A stretch of 12,452 nt of DNA, taken from contig CANIZU010000039.1 in assembly GCA_947472115.1 (NCBI GenBank), positions 1 to 12,452 on the forward strand, in the 5' to 3' direction. The number at the start of each line of letters is the position of its first letter. Positions within the stretch are counted from its first letter, which is position 1. The stretch is from Flavobacteriales bacterium (lineage in GTDB: Bacteria; Bacteroidota; Bacteroidia; NS11-12g; UBA955). Below, one piece after another: positions 5,852 through 12,452 of the stretch. Below the pieces are notes generated by a model, which saw only the letters and a list, made by a program, of their open reading frames with translations, was not told the DNA's origin and did not search any database. Position numbers and translations under genes: made by a program.

Positions 5852-7408
5852 TTGTCCAACGAATTAATCATACAAAAAGGTTCGTCGGGGGTTGAAATTG
5901 CACTGCTATCGAACCGCAAACTCATAGAATTTCACCGCGAAACAGCCGGAGACGGCTTTCAAGTGGGCGATTTTTACTTGGGTAAAGTCAAAAAGATTTC
6001 TCCATCACTCAATGCTGCCTTTGTTCACGTGGGCGGCGAAAAAGATGGCTTTTTAACGTATTTCGATCTCGGCCCTAATTTAACATCCCTTCGAAAGGTG
6101 GTCAAATCGGCTATCGCTGGTCATCCGCGTGCGGCCGACCTCGATCAGTTTACCATCGAAGAACCCATCGTCAAAACCGGAAAAATAGGACAAGTCCTTA
6201 AAACTGGTGAGCCCCTGCTCATCCAAGTTATCAAAGAACCCATCGCCAACAAAGGCCCTAAGGTTACCTGCGATATCTCTATCCCCGGACGCTACTTCAT
6301 CCTCGTACCCTTCCAAAATACCATCTCTATCAGTCGGAAAATTGGCAACCCCAAAGAAAAAGCCCGCCTGAAAGACCTAGCCAATAGCATCCGCCCACAC
6401 AACTTCGGCGTAATCATACGAACCGTGAGCGAAGGCGTTGCCATCGAAGAACTCGATAAGGACATACGCGATCTGGTGAAGAAATGGAACGATCTGATTC
6501 GCGGACTAAAAAATGCACCCCTCTCCAGCAAAGTACTCGGTGAAGGTAATCGCCTGCAAACCCTGCTCCGCGATATCCTCAACGATTCCTTTACCCAAAT
6601 TGTAACCAACGATGCAGAAATTCATGCAGCCGTTAAGGAAACACTGGGCAAATACAATACCGACGCTGAGAAAATCCTTAAACTCCACCAAGGAAAAAAT
6701 AGTCTTTTCGACCAGTATAACGTCAACCGCCAAATTCAAGCTAGCTTCGGTCGCAATGTACCGTTTAGCGGCGGCGCCTACCTCGTCATCGACCATACAG
6801 AAGCCCTTCACGTTGTAGATGTCAACTCCGGTAGCACCTCTTTCGACCAACAAAATCGAGAAGAAAATGTGCTTAAGGTGAACCTCGAAGCCGTTGATGA
6901 AATTGCACGTCAAGTGCGATTGCGCGATATGGGTGGAATTATTGTCATCGATTTTATCGACATGCGCGATCCCAAGAAGAAGAACGAATTGTTCACCGCT
7001 TTGAAGGCCGCCATGAAGACAGATCGTGCACGACATACCATCCTGCCGATGAGCAAATTTGGTTTGGTACAAATTACCCGCGAACGCGTGCGTCCCGCCA
7101 CCGAAATTGCCACCCAAGAAGTTTGCATCAGTTGCAATGGAACCGGCAAAATGGACTCAAGCGTACAGCTGTTGGATCGCATCGAAAACGAAATCAACTA
7201 CCTGTGGGAAAACATGAATCAAAAGCAAGTCACCTTGCGCGCCAATCCATTGATTACCAACTTCTTTAAGCAAGGCATGCCCTCTTTAAGAATGAAATGG
7301 TGGCTCAAGCATAAGCACTGGCTAAAACTTCAGGCCGATCCTTCTTTGTCGCTGACCGCCTATCAATTGGAAAACGACCTCAAACAGGTGGTAAATCAAG
7401 AGGCGTAA
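5852..7408 (+). CDS. rng: RNase E/G family endoribonuclease
   Basis: This enzyme cleaves single-stranded RNA in rRNA maturation and mRNA turnover. The 518 residues are RNase G length and lack the long C-terminal scaffold of E. coli RNase E. The N-terminus SNELIIQKGSSGVEIALL is typical of the family and is followed by the S1 RNA-binding domain (about 37-125; GDFYLGKVKKISPSLNAAFV, KDGFLTYFDL). The catalytic Mg2+ aspartates are D323 (HVVDVNSGS) and D367 (IIVIDFIDMRD). The Zn-link is C425-I-S-C428-NGTG, the Cys-X2-Cys that holds the dimers together. The start is a TTG at 5852. It is supported because family homology begins immediately after it and there is no in-frame ATG before the S1 domain. 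It ends the HU–TPR–basic peptide–rng cluster. Confidence 0.95.
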   Translation: MSNELIIQKGSSGVEIALLSNRKLIEFHRETAGDGFQVGDFYLGKVKKISPSLNAAFVHVGGEKDGFLTYFDLGPNLTSLRKVVKSAIAGHPRAADLDQFTIEEPIVKTGKIGQVLKTGEPLLIQVIKEPIANKGPKVTCDISIPGRYFILVPFQNTISISRKIGNPKEKARLKDLANSIRPHNFGVIIRTVSEGVAIEELDKDIRDLVKKWNDLIRGLKNAPLSSKVLGEGNRLQTLLRDILNDSFTQIVTNDAEIHAAVKETLGKYNTDAEKILKLHQGKNSLFDQYNVNRQIQASFGRNVPFSGGAYLVIDHTEALHVVDVNSGSTSFDQQNREENVLKVNLEAVDEIARQVRLRDMGGIIVIDFIDMRDPKKKNELFTALKAAMKTDRARHTILPMSKFGLVQITRERVRPATEIATQEVCISCNGTGKMDSSVQLLDRIENEINYLWENMNQKQVTLRANPLITNFFKQGMPSLRMKWWLKHKHWLKLQADPSLSLTAYQLENDLKQVVNQEA

Positions 7409-7433
7409 GGCTACAAATTCATCCCCCGCGGAT

Positions 7434-7454
7434 TCTAAATTCCCCCGAATTTCA
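7434..7454. repeat. C-rich AT-flanked motif, copy 1
   Basis: This 21-bp motif has a run of five C between AAATT and AATTT arms. Its core is a short inverted repeat, AAATTC (7437-7442), CCCC, GAATTT (7447-7452). It matches 18 of 21 bases of a motif at 10199-10219 in the next long intergenic region on this strand. No function is evident, and it lacks a T tract for termination. Confidence 0.5.
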
Positions 7455-7473
7455 TGGTTCTGATTGTATGATT

Positions 7474-7491
7474 ACTTATACAGTTATAAGT
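7474..7491. promoter_or_regulatory. inverted repeat, possible operator upstream of the TonB-dependent receptor gene
   Basis: ACTTATA, CAGT, TATAAGT is a perfect 7-bp inverted repeat with a 4-base spacer. It lies about 25 bp upstream of the candidate receptor promoter (TACTTTG at 7516-7522). The size would suit a dimeric regulator, but it may be chance in AT-rich DNA. Confidence 0.3.
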
Positions 7492-7492
7492 C

Positions 7493-7522
7493 TTGGTTGC
7501 ATTTTTCCGTAAACTTACTTTG
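7493..7522 (+). promoter_or_regulatory. candidate promoter of the TonB-dependent receptor
   Basis: A TTG at 7493-7495 and TACTTTG at 7516-7522 are separated by 20 bp, close to the Bacteroidota -33/-7 arrangement, although the -7 box is one base short of TAnnTTTG. Initiation would give a leader of about 50 bases. A second near-match, TACTTTCG (7566-7573), lies directly before the ATG. Confidence 0.35.
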
Positions 7523-7577
7523 GCGCAGTTGCGATTTTCCGTAATATCGAAGTCCTAAACCCACTTACTTTCGGAAC

Positions 7578-10094
7578 ATGAAAAAATTCATTACCCTTTT
7601 TCTTACCCTATCCCTTGTACTTACTACTTGGGCGCAAAATCAAACGGTGCGCGGAATACTGCGCGACAAAGAATCTCAGTCCGTAATTACCGGTGCCAAA
7701 ATTTTCTTCGAAGGCCCCGTCACCAACCCACCCGCCTCGTTCGAAACCACCTCCAATGATAAAGGTGAATTCATTATTACCGAAGTGCCCGTGGGCAGAT
7801 ACGCCATCGCCGTTGAAGCCAAAGACTACCAAATTTTTGGAACAAATAACATCGTCGTGACCTCGGGAAAAGAAGTCATCCTCGCCTACGAACTCGAACA
7901 AGTAATCGAACGCGTGGGCGAAGTCAGCATCAAAGCCAAACCCAAGGGCGATAAACCCAACAACGATGCAGCTCTCATCTCAGCGCGATTGTTTACCGTG
8001 GATGAAACCGATCGTTTTGCCGGAAGCCGGGGCGACCCAGCGCGTATGGCATCGAACTTTGCCGGTGTGCAAGGGGCCGACGATTCAAGAAACGATATCG
8101 TGGTGCGCGGAAACTCTCCCCAAGGGATTTTGTGGCGTATGGAAGGCATCGACATTCCCAATCCCAACCACTTCGCGATTCCTGGAACTACTGGCGGATC
8201 CGTTTCCATTATCAACAACAAAATTTTGGGCAACTCGGATTTCTTCACCGGTGCCTTCCCTGCCGAATACGGAAATGCCAATGCAGGTGCTTTTGACCTG
8301 AAATTGCGCAACGGGAACAATAAAAAACGTGAGTATAGTTCTCAACTCGGTCTGTTGGGTTGGGACGCACTGGCCGAAGGTTATGTGAGCAAGAAAAGTG
8401 GAGCCAGCTATTTGGCAACCTACCGCTACTCGACTTTGGCCGCGTTTGGGGCACTGAAAATCCCTATCGGAACCGATGCCATCCCCAATTACCAAGATTA
8501 TTCGTTTAAGTTTAACCTGCCGATGAAAAACAACAAAGGTAATTTGAGCTTCTTTGCGATTGGCGGGGCGAGCGACATCGACATTAACATCAGTACGCAA
8601 AAAGAGAGCAGTTCAGAACTCTATGGCGATAACGACCGTGATCAACATTTTGCGTCGAAAATGCACGTTTGGGGGAGCAGTTTTCAGTACAACATCGACA
8701 AAAACAGCTATTTCAAGGTTACGGCAGCAACCACCCGTCAGAGCGTAAATGCCCACCACGAGCTGGTTTTCCGTCATGTCACCGACACCATTGTCCGCGA
8801 TGGTAAATCCTACCTACAATACCAAAACGATTCGATTGTTCCGAATTTGGGCTATATGTTCGATACCAAAACTTATGGCATTCATGCGTTTTACAACAAA
8901 AAATTCTCGGCCCAGAGTTCGATGAAAATTGGGGTTCAGGCCACACAATACAATTATACGCTTGTGGATAGCGCATTGAATTTCAACCCAACCAGCAATT
9001 TGTTTTGGAAGTTTAGCACGCGTTGGAATTCTAACGGAACTGCGTTTATGTTAATTCCTTATTTGCAATGGAAATACAAATTCTCGCCGGCATTCACCAT
9101 CAGCACTGGAATTCAAATGCAGACGTACACGGTGAACTACGACCCAAGCAATACGCCTTTGGCTAGAACTGCGATGGCGGGCGATGTCAAATATAGCAAC
9201 ACCAGCAACAGCGGTCCTTTGTTGCGTTTCGGGGCGAGATACCAAGCTACCAAGCGCGACGCCATCAACTTGGGATTGGGCATGCATTCGCAGAACCAAA
9301 GTGCTTATGTTTACTACTACCAAAAACCCGGAAACAACACGCCCCACAATTTGGGAATGGGACTTTCAAAAAGTAATCACGCGGTTTTAGGATGGGATCA
9401 CCAAATGGGCAAAGCCAGCAGAATCAAGGTGGAAACCTATTATCAGGCCCTGAGCAACCTACCCGTTGAGATGCTTATGGCTAGCAACAATTACAAGGGT
9501 TCATCGTTCAGTTTGGCCAACACTGGCAGCGGTTTCTCTCGTTTCTTCCCAGACAGTTTGCAAAATACAGGCAAAGGATACAACTACGGTATTGAGTTTA
9601 CGGTGGAGAAATTCTTCAGCAAGGGCTTCTATTATTTGGCTTCTTTGAGTCTGTTTGATGCGCAATATCAAGGCAGCGACAACGTATGGCGCAGCAGCGA
9701 TTTCAACACCAATTACGCCGCCAACGGATTGATTGCCCGAGAATTTGTATTTAAGAACAAGAACTCGTTGAACATTGGGGGTAAGATGACATTTGCCGGT
9801 GCACGTAGATTCTCTCCGATCGATACGATGGCTACAATTTACGAGCGCGAATACATCGAGAAGAGCAGTTTGAAAAACACCCAGCGTTTTGGCACAGCTT
9901 ACCAGCGTTTTGATTTGAGGATTGCTTACCGAATCAATGCAGCGCATGTTTCTCATGAAATTGCATTTGACTTGGTGAATGTAACCAACCGCAAGAACGT
10001 GCTGAAGTACAGCTATATCGATACGGCCCCATATTTCCGTCAGACCTATCAATTGGGCTTCTTACCATTGTTTTATTACAAGTTGAATTTTTAA
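7578..10094 (+). CDS. TonB-dependent outer-membrane receptor with carboxypeptidase-regulatory-like domain
   Basis: These proteins import large or scarce substrates through a gated outer-membrane barrel powered by TonB. The 838 residues begin with a signal peptide (MKKFITLFLTLSLVLTTWAQ, cleaved near 20). A beta-sandwich of the carboxypeptidase-regulatory-like type follows (about 22-112: VRGILRDKESQSVITGAKIF, SNDKGEFIITEVPVGRYAI). The plug spans about 125-245 (FAGVQGADDSRNDIVVRGNS, LWRMEGIDIPNPNHFA, FFTGAFPAEYGNANAGAFDL). The beta-barrel runs to the end and finishes in Phe (YYKLNF), as outer-membrane proteins do. It is shorter than typical SusC proteins (about 1000 residues) and no susD gene follows, so it is not a classic polysaccharide-utilisation pair. 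The substrate cannot be read from sequence; siderophore, cofactor or peptide are all open. A strong terminator ends the unit. Confidence 0.93.
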   Translation: MKKFITLFLTLSLVLTTWAQNQTVRGILRDKESQSVITGAKIFFEGPVTNPPASFETTSNDKGEFIITEVPVGRYAIAVEAKDYQIFGTNNIVVTSGKEVILAYELEQVIERVGEVSIKAKPKGDKPNNDAALISARLFTVDETDRFAGSRGDPARMASNFAGVQGADDSRNDIVVRGNSPQGILWRMEGIDIPNPNHFAIPGTTGGSVSIINNKILGNSDFFTGAFPAEYGNANAGAFDLKLRNGNNKKREYSSQLGLLGWDALAEGYVSKKSGASYLATYRYSTLAAFGALKIPIGTDAIPNYQDYSFKFNLPMKNNKGNLSFFAIGGASDIDINISTQKESSSELYGDNDRDQHFASKMHVWGSSFQYNIDKNSYFKVTAATTRQSVNAHHELVFRHVTDTIVRDGKSYLQYQNDSIVPNLGYMFDTKTYGIHAFYNKKFSAQSSMKIGVQATQYNYTLVDSALNFNPTSNLFWKFSTRWNSNGTAFMLIPYLQWKYKFSPAFTISTGIQMQTYTVNYDPSNTPLARTAMAGDVKYSNTSNSGPLLRFGARYQATKRDAINLGLGMHSQNQSAYVYYYQKPGNNTPHNLGMGLSKSNHAVLGWDHQMGKASRIKVETYYQALSNLPVEMLMASNNYKGSSFSLANTGSGFSRFFPDSLQNTGKGYNYGIEFTVEKFFSKGFYYLASLSLFDAQYQGSDNVWRSSDFNTNYAANGLIAREFVFKNKNSLNIGGKMTFAGARRFSPIDTMATIYEREYIEKSSLKNTQRFGTAYQRFDLRIAYRINAAHVSHEIAFDLVNVTNRKNVLKYSYIDTAPYFRQTYQLGFLPLFYYKLNF

Positions 10095-10112
10095 GGGGGT
10101 TCCCTATATGAG

Positions 10113-10130
10113 TCCGGAATGGTTTCCGGA
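10113..10130 (+). repeat. short hairpin after the receptor gene
   Basis: TCCGGAA, TGGT, TTCCGGA is a perfect 7-bp inverted repeat 19 bases after the receptor stop and just upstream of the main terminator. It may help protect the 3' end of the mRNA. It has no T tract of its own. Confidence 0.5.
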
Positions 10131-10141
10131 GATATTATTCC

Positions 10142-10182
10142 AAAAAGGGAAGGGGGAGGCAAAGCCTCCCCCTTCCCTTTTT
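10142..10182 (+). terminator. strong rho-independent terminator
   Basis: A perfect 19-bp inverted repeat with a three-base AAA loop spans this site. The left arm is AAAAAGGGAAGGGGGAGGC; the right arm is its exact reverse complement and ends in five T. The A tract on the left makes it formally bidirectional. It closes the receptor transcript and insulates the downstream lipoprotein gene. Confidence 0.93.
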
Positions 10183-10198
10183 AACGTGATTACTGAAA

Positions 10199-10219
10199 TT
10201 TAAATCCCCCCAAATTTCA
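10199..10219. repeat. C-rich AT-flanked motif, copy 2
   Basis: This is the second copy of the motif at 7434-7454, with six C between AAAT and AAATTT. Here a larger inverted repeat surrounds it: TGAAATTT (10194-10201) and AAATTTCA (10212-10219) are exact reverse complements with a 10-base spacer. Confidence 0.5.
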
Positions 10220-10284
10220 ACCCGTGCAATCATTAAAATCTTGCCCGGATGTCCAATCGGCAACACATGTGAATAACGGTCGGC

Positions 10285-10299
10285 GCGCGCTCCGCGCGC
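10285..10299. repeat. GC-only hairpin upstream of the ompA-like gene
   Basis: GCGCGC, TCC, GCGCGC is a perfect 6-bp inverted repeat in otherwise moderate-GC DNA, about 20 bases before the start codon. It could be a protein site or a small stem; there is no T tract after it. Confidence 0.4.
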
Positions 10300-10305
10300 T
10301 GCGAC

Positions 10306-10313
10306 TATCTTCG
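10306..10313 (+). promoter_or_regulatory. candidate -7 element for the ompA-like lipoprotein gene
   Basis: TATCTTCG differs from TAnnTTTG at one base and ends six bases before the ATG at 10320, the same close placement seen before other genes here. No clear -33 element is present because the GC hairpin occupies that position. Confidence 0.3.
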
Positions 10314-10319
10314 CCCATT

Positions 10320-11282
10320 ATGAGAATTCGTCTGAGTTTCTTAGCCCTGGCATGTATCGCAATCTCTTCCTGCGTCACCAAAAAACAATTCCAAGCCCTC
10401 GAAGCCTCCAAAACGGAAATGGAAACAACGCTTAAGCGCAAAAACGACGATTGTGTGGAGAAAAATGCAGCCCTCGTCGCTAGCATCGCACAACTCGAAG
10501 CCGAAAAAGGTCAGAAAGAAAAACATATCTCCGCCCTTAAAGACACCATCGAAACCTGCCAAGTGCAACTCGATGAAAATCTTCAATATATAAGAAACCT
10601 TGGTTCTTCTCTGGATGCGCAACGACAAAATCTCGCCCAAGAAATCAACGAGAAAAACAAAACCCTCGCCGCCAAAGAACTAGAACTCAATACCGCCTTG
10701 GCCAAAGCCGAAGCCGAACGCGCCCGCCTAGAGCAACTTCGCAAAGAATTGGAAAAAACTTCGCAGCGTGTGAAAGACCTCGAAGCCGAACTCTCCAAAA
10801 AAGAACGCGCCGTTCGTGAACTCAAAGAAGCCATCGCCAAAGCCCTCGCAGGATTTGAAAAACTCGATATCAAAGTGGAATACCGCAACGGAAAAGTCTA
10901 TGTGATCCTGCCCGAGAAATTGTTGTTCGCCTCTGGTTCAATCGACGTGGATCCCAAAGGACGCGAGGCCCTGATCGAAATTGGCAAAGCCCTGAATAAG
11001 CAGCCCGATGTGCAAATGGCCATTGAAGGTCATACCGATAATGTTCCGATGAAAGGCGCCATTAAAGACAACTGGGATTTGAGTGTATTACGCGCAACCA
11101 GCATCGCCCGAATTTTAATTTCCGATGCCAACATGAACCCCAAGCGCATCCAAGCCGTGGGTAGAGGCGATACCCAACCGGTGGCCGGAAACGACACCCC
11201 AGAAGGACGTGCCAAAAACCGCAGAACCGAGATTGTGCTTACCCCTCAGCTCGATAAGATCCTCGAAATCCTGAATAACTAA
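10320..11282 (+). CDS. OmpA-family peptidoglycan-binding lipoprotein with coiled coil
   Basis: This 320-residue protein probably tethers the outer membrane to the cell wall. It begins with a lipoprotein signal (MRIRLSFLALACIAISSC, lipobox ISSC, lipidated Cys18). A long Lys/Glu/Ala-rich coiled coil follows at about 20-165 (AKAEAERARLEQLRKELEKT). The OmpA/MotB-type domain covers about 175-312 (KLLFASGSIDVDPKGREAL, AIEGHTDNVPMKG, WDLSVLRATSIARIL, AKNRRTEIVLTP). D240 and R258 occupy the positions that bind the diaminopimelate of peptidoglycan in OmpA. The frame is open back to 10224, but those 32 residues are not family-like and would bury the signal peptide; the ATG at 10320 gives a textbook lipoprotein. 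It is followed by rlmH after 5 bp, suggesting cotranscription. Confidence 0.92.
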   Translation: MRIRLSFLALACIAISSCVTKKQFQALEASKTEMETTLKRKNDDCVEKNAALVASIAQLEAEKGQKEKHISALKDTIETCQVQLDENLQYIRNLGSSLDAQRQNLAQEINEKNKTLAAKELELNTALAKAEAERARLEQLRKELEKTSQRVKDLEAELSKKERAVRELKEAIAKALAGFEKLDIKVEYRNGKVYVILPEKLLFASGSIDVDPKGREALIEIGKALNKQPDVQMAIEGHTDNVPMKGAIKDNWDLSVLRATSIARILISDANMNPKRIQAVGRGDTQPVAGNDTPEGRAKNRRTEIVLTPQLDKILEILNN

Positions 11283-11287
11283 TCGGG

Positions 11288-11746
11288 ATGATCCTCATCG
11301 CCGCTATCGAAAACCACAAAAATGCGGACATCGATGCCCTTTGTGCGGACTACGTAAAACGATGCGGTCCGATGCATTCGGTGAAGCTCGAACTCCTGCC
11401 CGCCGCGCGCACGCCCGACCCCGAAGCCCAAAAAGCCAAGGAATCTGAGACTGTGCTCAAATTGATGAAGCCGGGAGACACCCTAATTCTGTGCGACGAA
11501 AGAGGAAAATCCTTTACCAGCCGCGGGTTTTCAACCTACATCGAAAAAACACTCTCGCAATCCCGCGGCAAAATCATCTTCGCCATCGGCGGGGCCTATG
11601 GTTTCACGGAGGAGGTGAGACAGCAATACCCCTGCATCAAACTCAGCGATTTCGTTTTCCCTCACCACCTGGCCCGCTTGGTCCTCACCGAGCAAATTTA
11701 TCGCGCCCTCAATATCACCAAAGGCACAGGGTATCACCACGATTGA
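11288..11746 (+). CDS. rlmH: 23S rRNA (pseudouridine-1915-N3) methyltransferase RlmH
   Basis: RlmH is a SPOUT-family enzyme that methylates pseudouridine 1915 in helix 69 of 23S rRNA using S-adenosylmethionine. The 152 residues match the usual 155-160. Visible hallmarks are the N-terminal strand and helix (MILIAAIENHKNADIDALCA), DTLILCDERGKSFTSRGFS, the cofactor-binding knot loop IIFAIGGAYGF, and the C-terminal signature LSDFVFPHHLARLVLTEQIYRA ending in GTGYHHD. The gene starts 5 bp after the OmpA-family lipoprotein stop with no recognisable promoter between, so it is probably read from the same mRNA. Confidence 0.96.
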   Translation: MILIAAIENHKNADIDALCADYVKRCGPMHSVKLELLPAARTPDPEAQKAKESETVLKLMKPGDTLILCDERGKSFTSRGFSTYIEKTLSQSRGKIIFAIGGAYGFTEEVRQQYPCIKLSDFVFPHHLARLVLTEQIYRALNITKGTGYHHD

Positions 11747-11819
11747 GGTTCATCTTGGCCAAAGCCCCTCTCCCGAACCGGCCCCAACCGATTTCACCCC
11801 AAATTCCCTCCCAATATCG

Positions 11820-11827
11820 TATTTTTG
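11820..11827 (+). promoter_or_regulatory. TAnnTTTG promoter element of argS
   Basis: TATTTTTG exactly matches the Bacteroidota -7 consensus and ends nine bases before the argS ATG, implying a leader of only a few bases. I see no clear TTG at the -33 distance. Confidence 0.45.
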
Positions 11828-11836
11828 TAAAATCTC

Positions 11837-12452
11837 ATGAACCTAGAACAGGCGCTAACTGATCACATTGCCTCAGCCATCGAAACCCTCTTTGGCAGCA
11901 ACCCACAACCCGTGAAACTCGAGCGGACAAACCCCGATTTTGCTGGGGATTACACTTTTGTCGTGTTTCCGCTGTTGCGCATGTCGAAATCTACCCCCGA
12001 AGCCACCGCCAATGCCATCGGTGAGTCGCTCAAAGAAAACGCCCCCATCGTGGCCGATTTCAACGTGGTAAAAGGGTTCTTGAACATCGTCCTCAAAACC
12101 GATATCTACGCCGATTTCCTCAAATCAGAGTGGAACAACGCATCGTTCGGACAAACATCCCTCGGTGCAGGCAAAAAGGTGATGGTGGAATACTCATCGC
12201 CCAATACCAACAAACCCCTTCACCTTGGACACGTGCGCAACAACCTCTTGGGCGTGTCGGTGGCAAACCTATACAAAGCCGCCGGATACGAAGTGGTGAT
12301 GGCAAACTTGGTCAACGACCGTGGCATACATATCTGTAAGTCGATGATCGCTTGGCAAAAATTTGGCAACGGCGAAACCCCCGAATCCACTGGGATGAAA
12401 GGTGATCACCTGGTAGGCAAATACTATGTCATTTTCGAAAACGCCCTGCGCG
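11837..12452 (+). CDS. argS: arginyl-tRNA synthetase, N-terminal part (3' end outside window)
   Basis: ArgRS charges tRNA-Arg with arginine. The visible 205 residues start MNLEQALTDHIASAIETLFG, the ArgRS-specific N-terminal (Add-1) domain that binds the tRNA elbow, including NPDFAGDYTFVVFPLLRMSK and NVVKGFLNIVLK. The class I catalytic domain follows: VMVEYSSPNTNKPLHLGHVR with the HIGH motif as H129-L-G-H132, then NNLLGVSVANLYKAAGYEVV and NLVNDRGIHICKSM. The gene runs off the window before the rest of the Rossmann fold. It starts 90 bp after rlmH and has its own TAnnTTTG element, so it may be transcribed independently. Confidence 0.95.
   Translation, partial: MNLEQALTDHIASAIETLFGSNPQPVKLERTNPDFAGDYTFVVFPLLRMSKSTPEATANAIGESLKENAPIVADFNVVKGFLNIVLKTDIYADFLKSEWNNASFGQTSLGAGKKVMVEYSSPNTNKPLHLGHVRNNLLGVSVANLYKAAGYEVVMANLVNDRGIHICKSMIAWQKFGNGETPESTGMKGDHLVGKYYVIFENALR

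Noticed and set aside
6506..7117. 203-codon minus-strand ORF opposite rng
   Set aside because: It lies wholly within the conserved RNase catalytic domain on the other strand, and its composition is that of an antisense shadow.
7437..7452. Short inverted repeat after rng as its terminator
   Set aside because: The stem is only six AT-rich pairs and has no following T tract, so termination there is unlikely.
9501..10052. 183-codon minus-strand ORF opposite the receptor barrel
   Set aside because: It is the antisense of conserved beta-barrel coding sequence with no recognisable family features.
10224..10319. N-terminal extension of the OmpA-family gene
   Set aside because: The 32 residues have no family resemblance, cross the GC hairpin and would place the lipoprotein signal internally.

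Overview
The window is core-genome DNA from a member of the Bacteroidota. The signs are the gliding-motility/type IX secretion genes gldE and gldD downstream of mutY and ssb, an HU–TPR–rng cluster, a TonB-dependent receptor with an N-terminal carboxypeptidase-regulatory-like domain, few Shine-Dalgarno sequences, and TAnnTTTG-type promoter elements just upstream of several start codons. The genus cannot be told from the sequence. No rRNA, tRNA, CRISPR array, integrase or insertion sequence was seen. Every gap between genes is shorter than 300 bases.

Left arm, minus strand (about 4525 down to 1): mutY, ssb, gldE, gldD and a TPR/PD40 protein resembling PorE, which is cut by the window edge. The genes are tightly packed: 34 bp between mutY and ssb, a 1-nt TAATG overlap from ssb to gldE, an apparent 17-nt overlap from gldE to gldD, and about 20 nt to the last gene. 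They look like one transcription unit linking DNA maintenance with envelope/T9SS genes. The gldE/gldD junction carries an in-frame direct repeat. The gldD lipobox codons form a perfect GC hairpin.

Middle, plus strand (4576 to 7408): an HU-family protein starts divergently 50 bp from mutY. It is followed by a membrane-anchored TPR protein with a GTG start, an unlisted 29-residue extremely basic protein (AURKAIP1/COX24-like, probably ribosomal), and an RNase E/G family ribonuclease with a TTG start. The spacings are 16 to 28 bp, so this looks like a nucleoid/RNA/translation operon.

Right part, plus strand (7578 to 12452): a stand-alone TonB-dependent outer-membrane receptor with no SusD partner ends at a very strong intrinsic terminator. 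Next come an OmpA-family lipoprotein with a long coiled coil, rlmH 5 bp downstream, and the 5' part of argS, which has its own TAnnTTTG element and is cut by the window edge.

Most of the content is well-known housekeeping and envelope biology, and I do not see a clear undescribed system. The items most worth a second look are the tiny basic ORF before rng, the gldE/gldD junction repeat and lipobox hairpin, a C-rich motif shared by the two longest intergenic regions, and the very short leaders.
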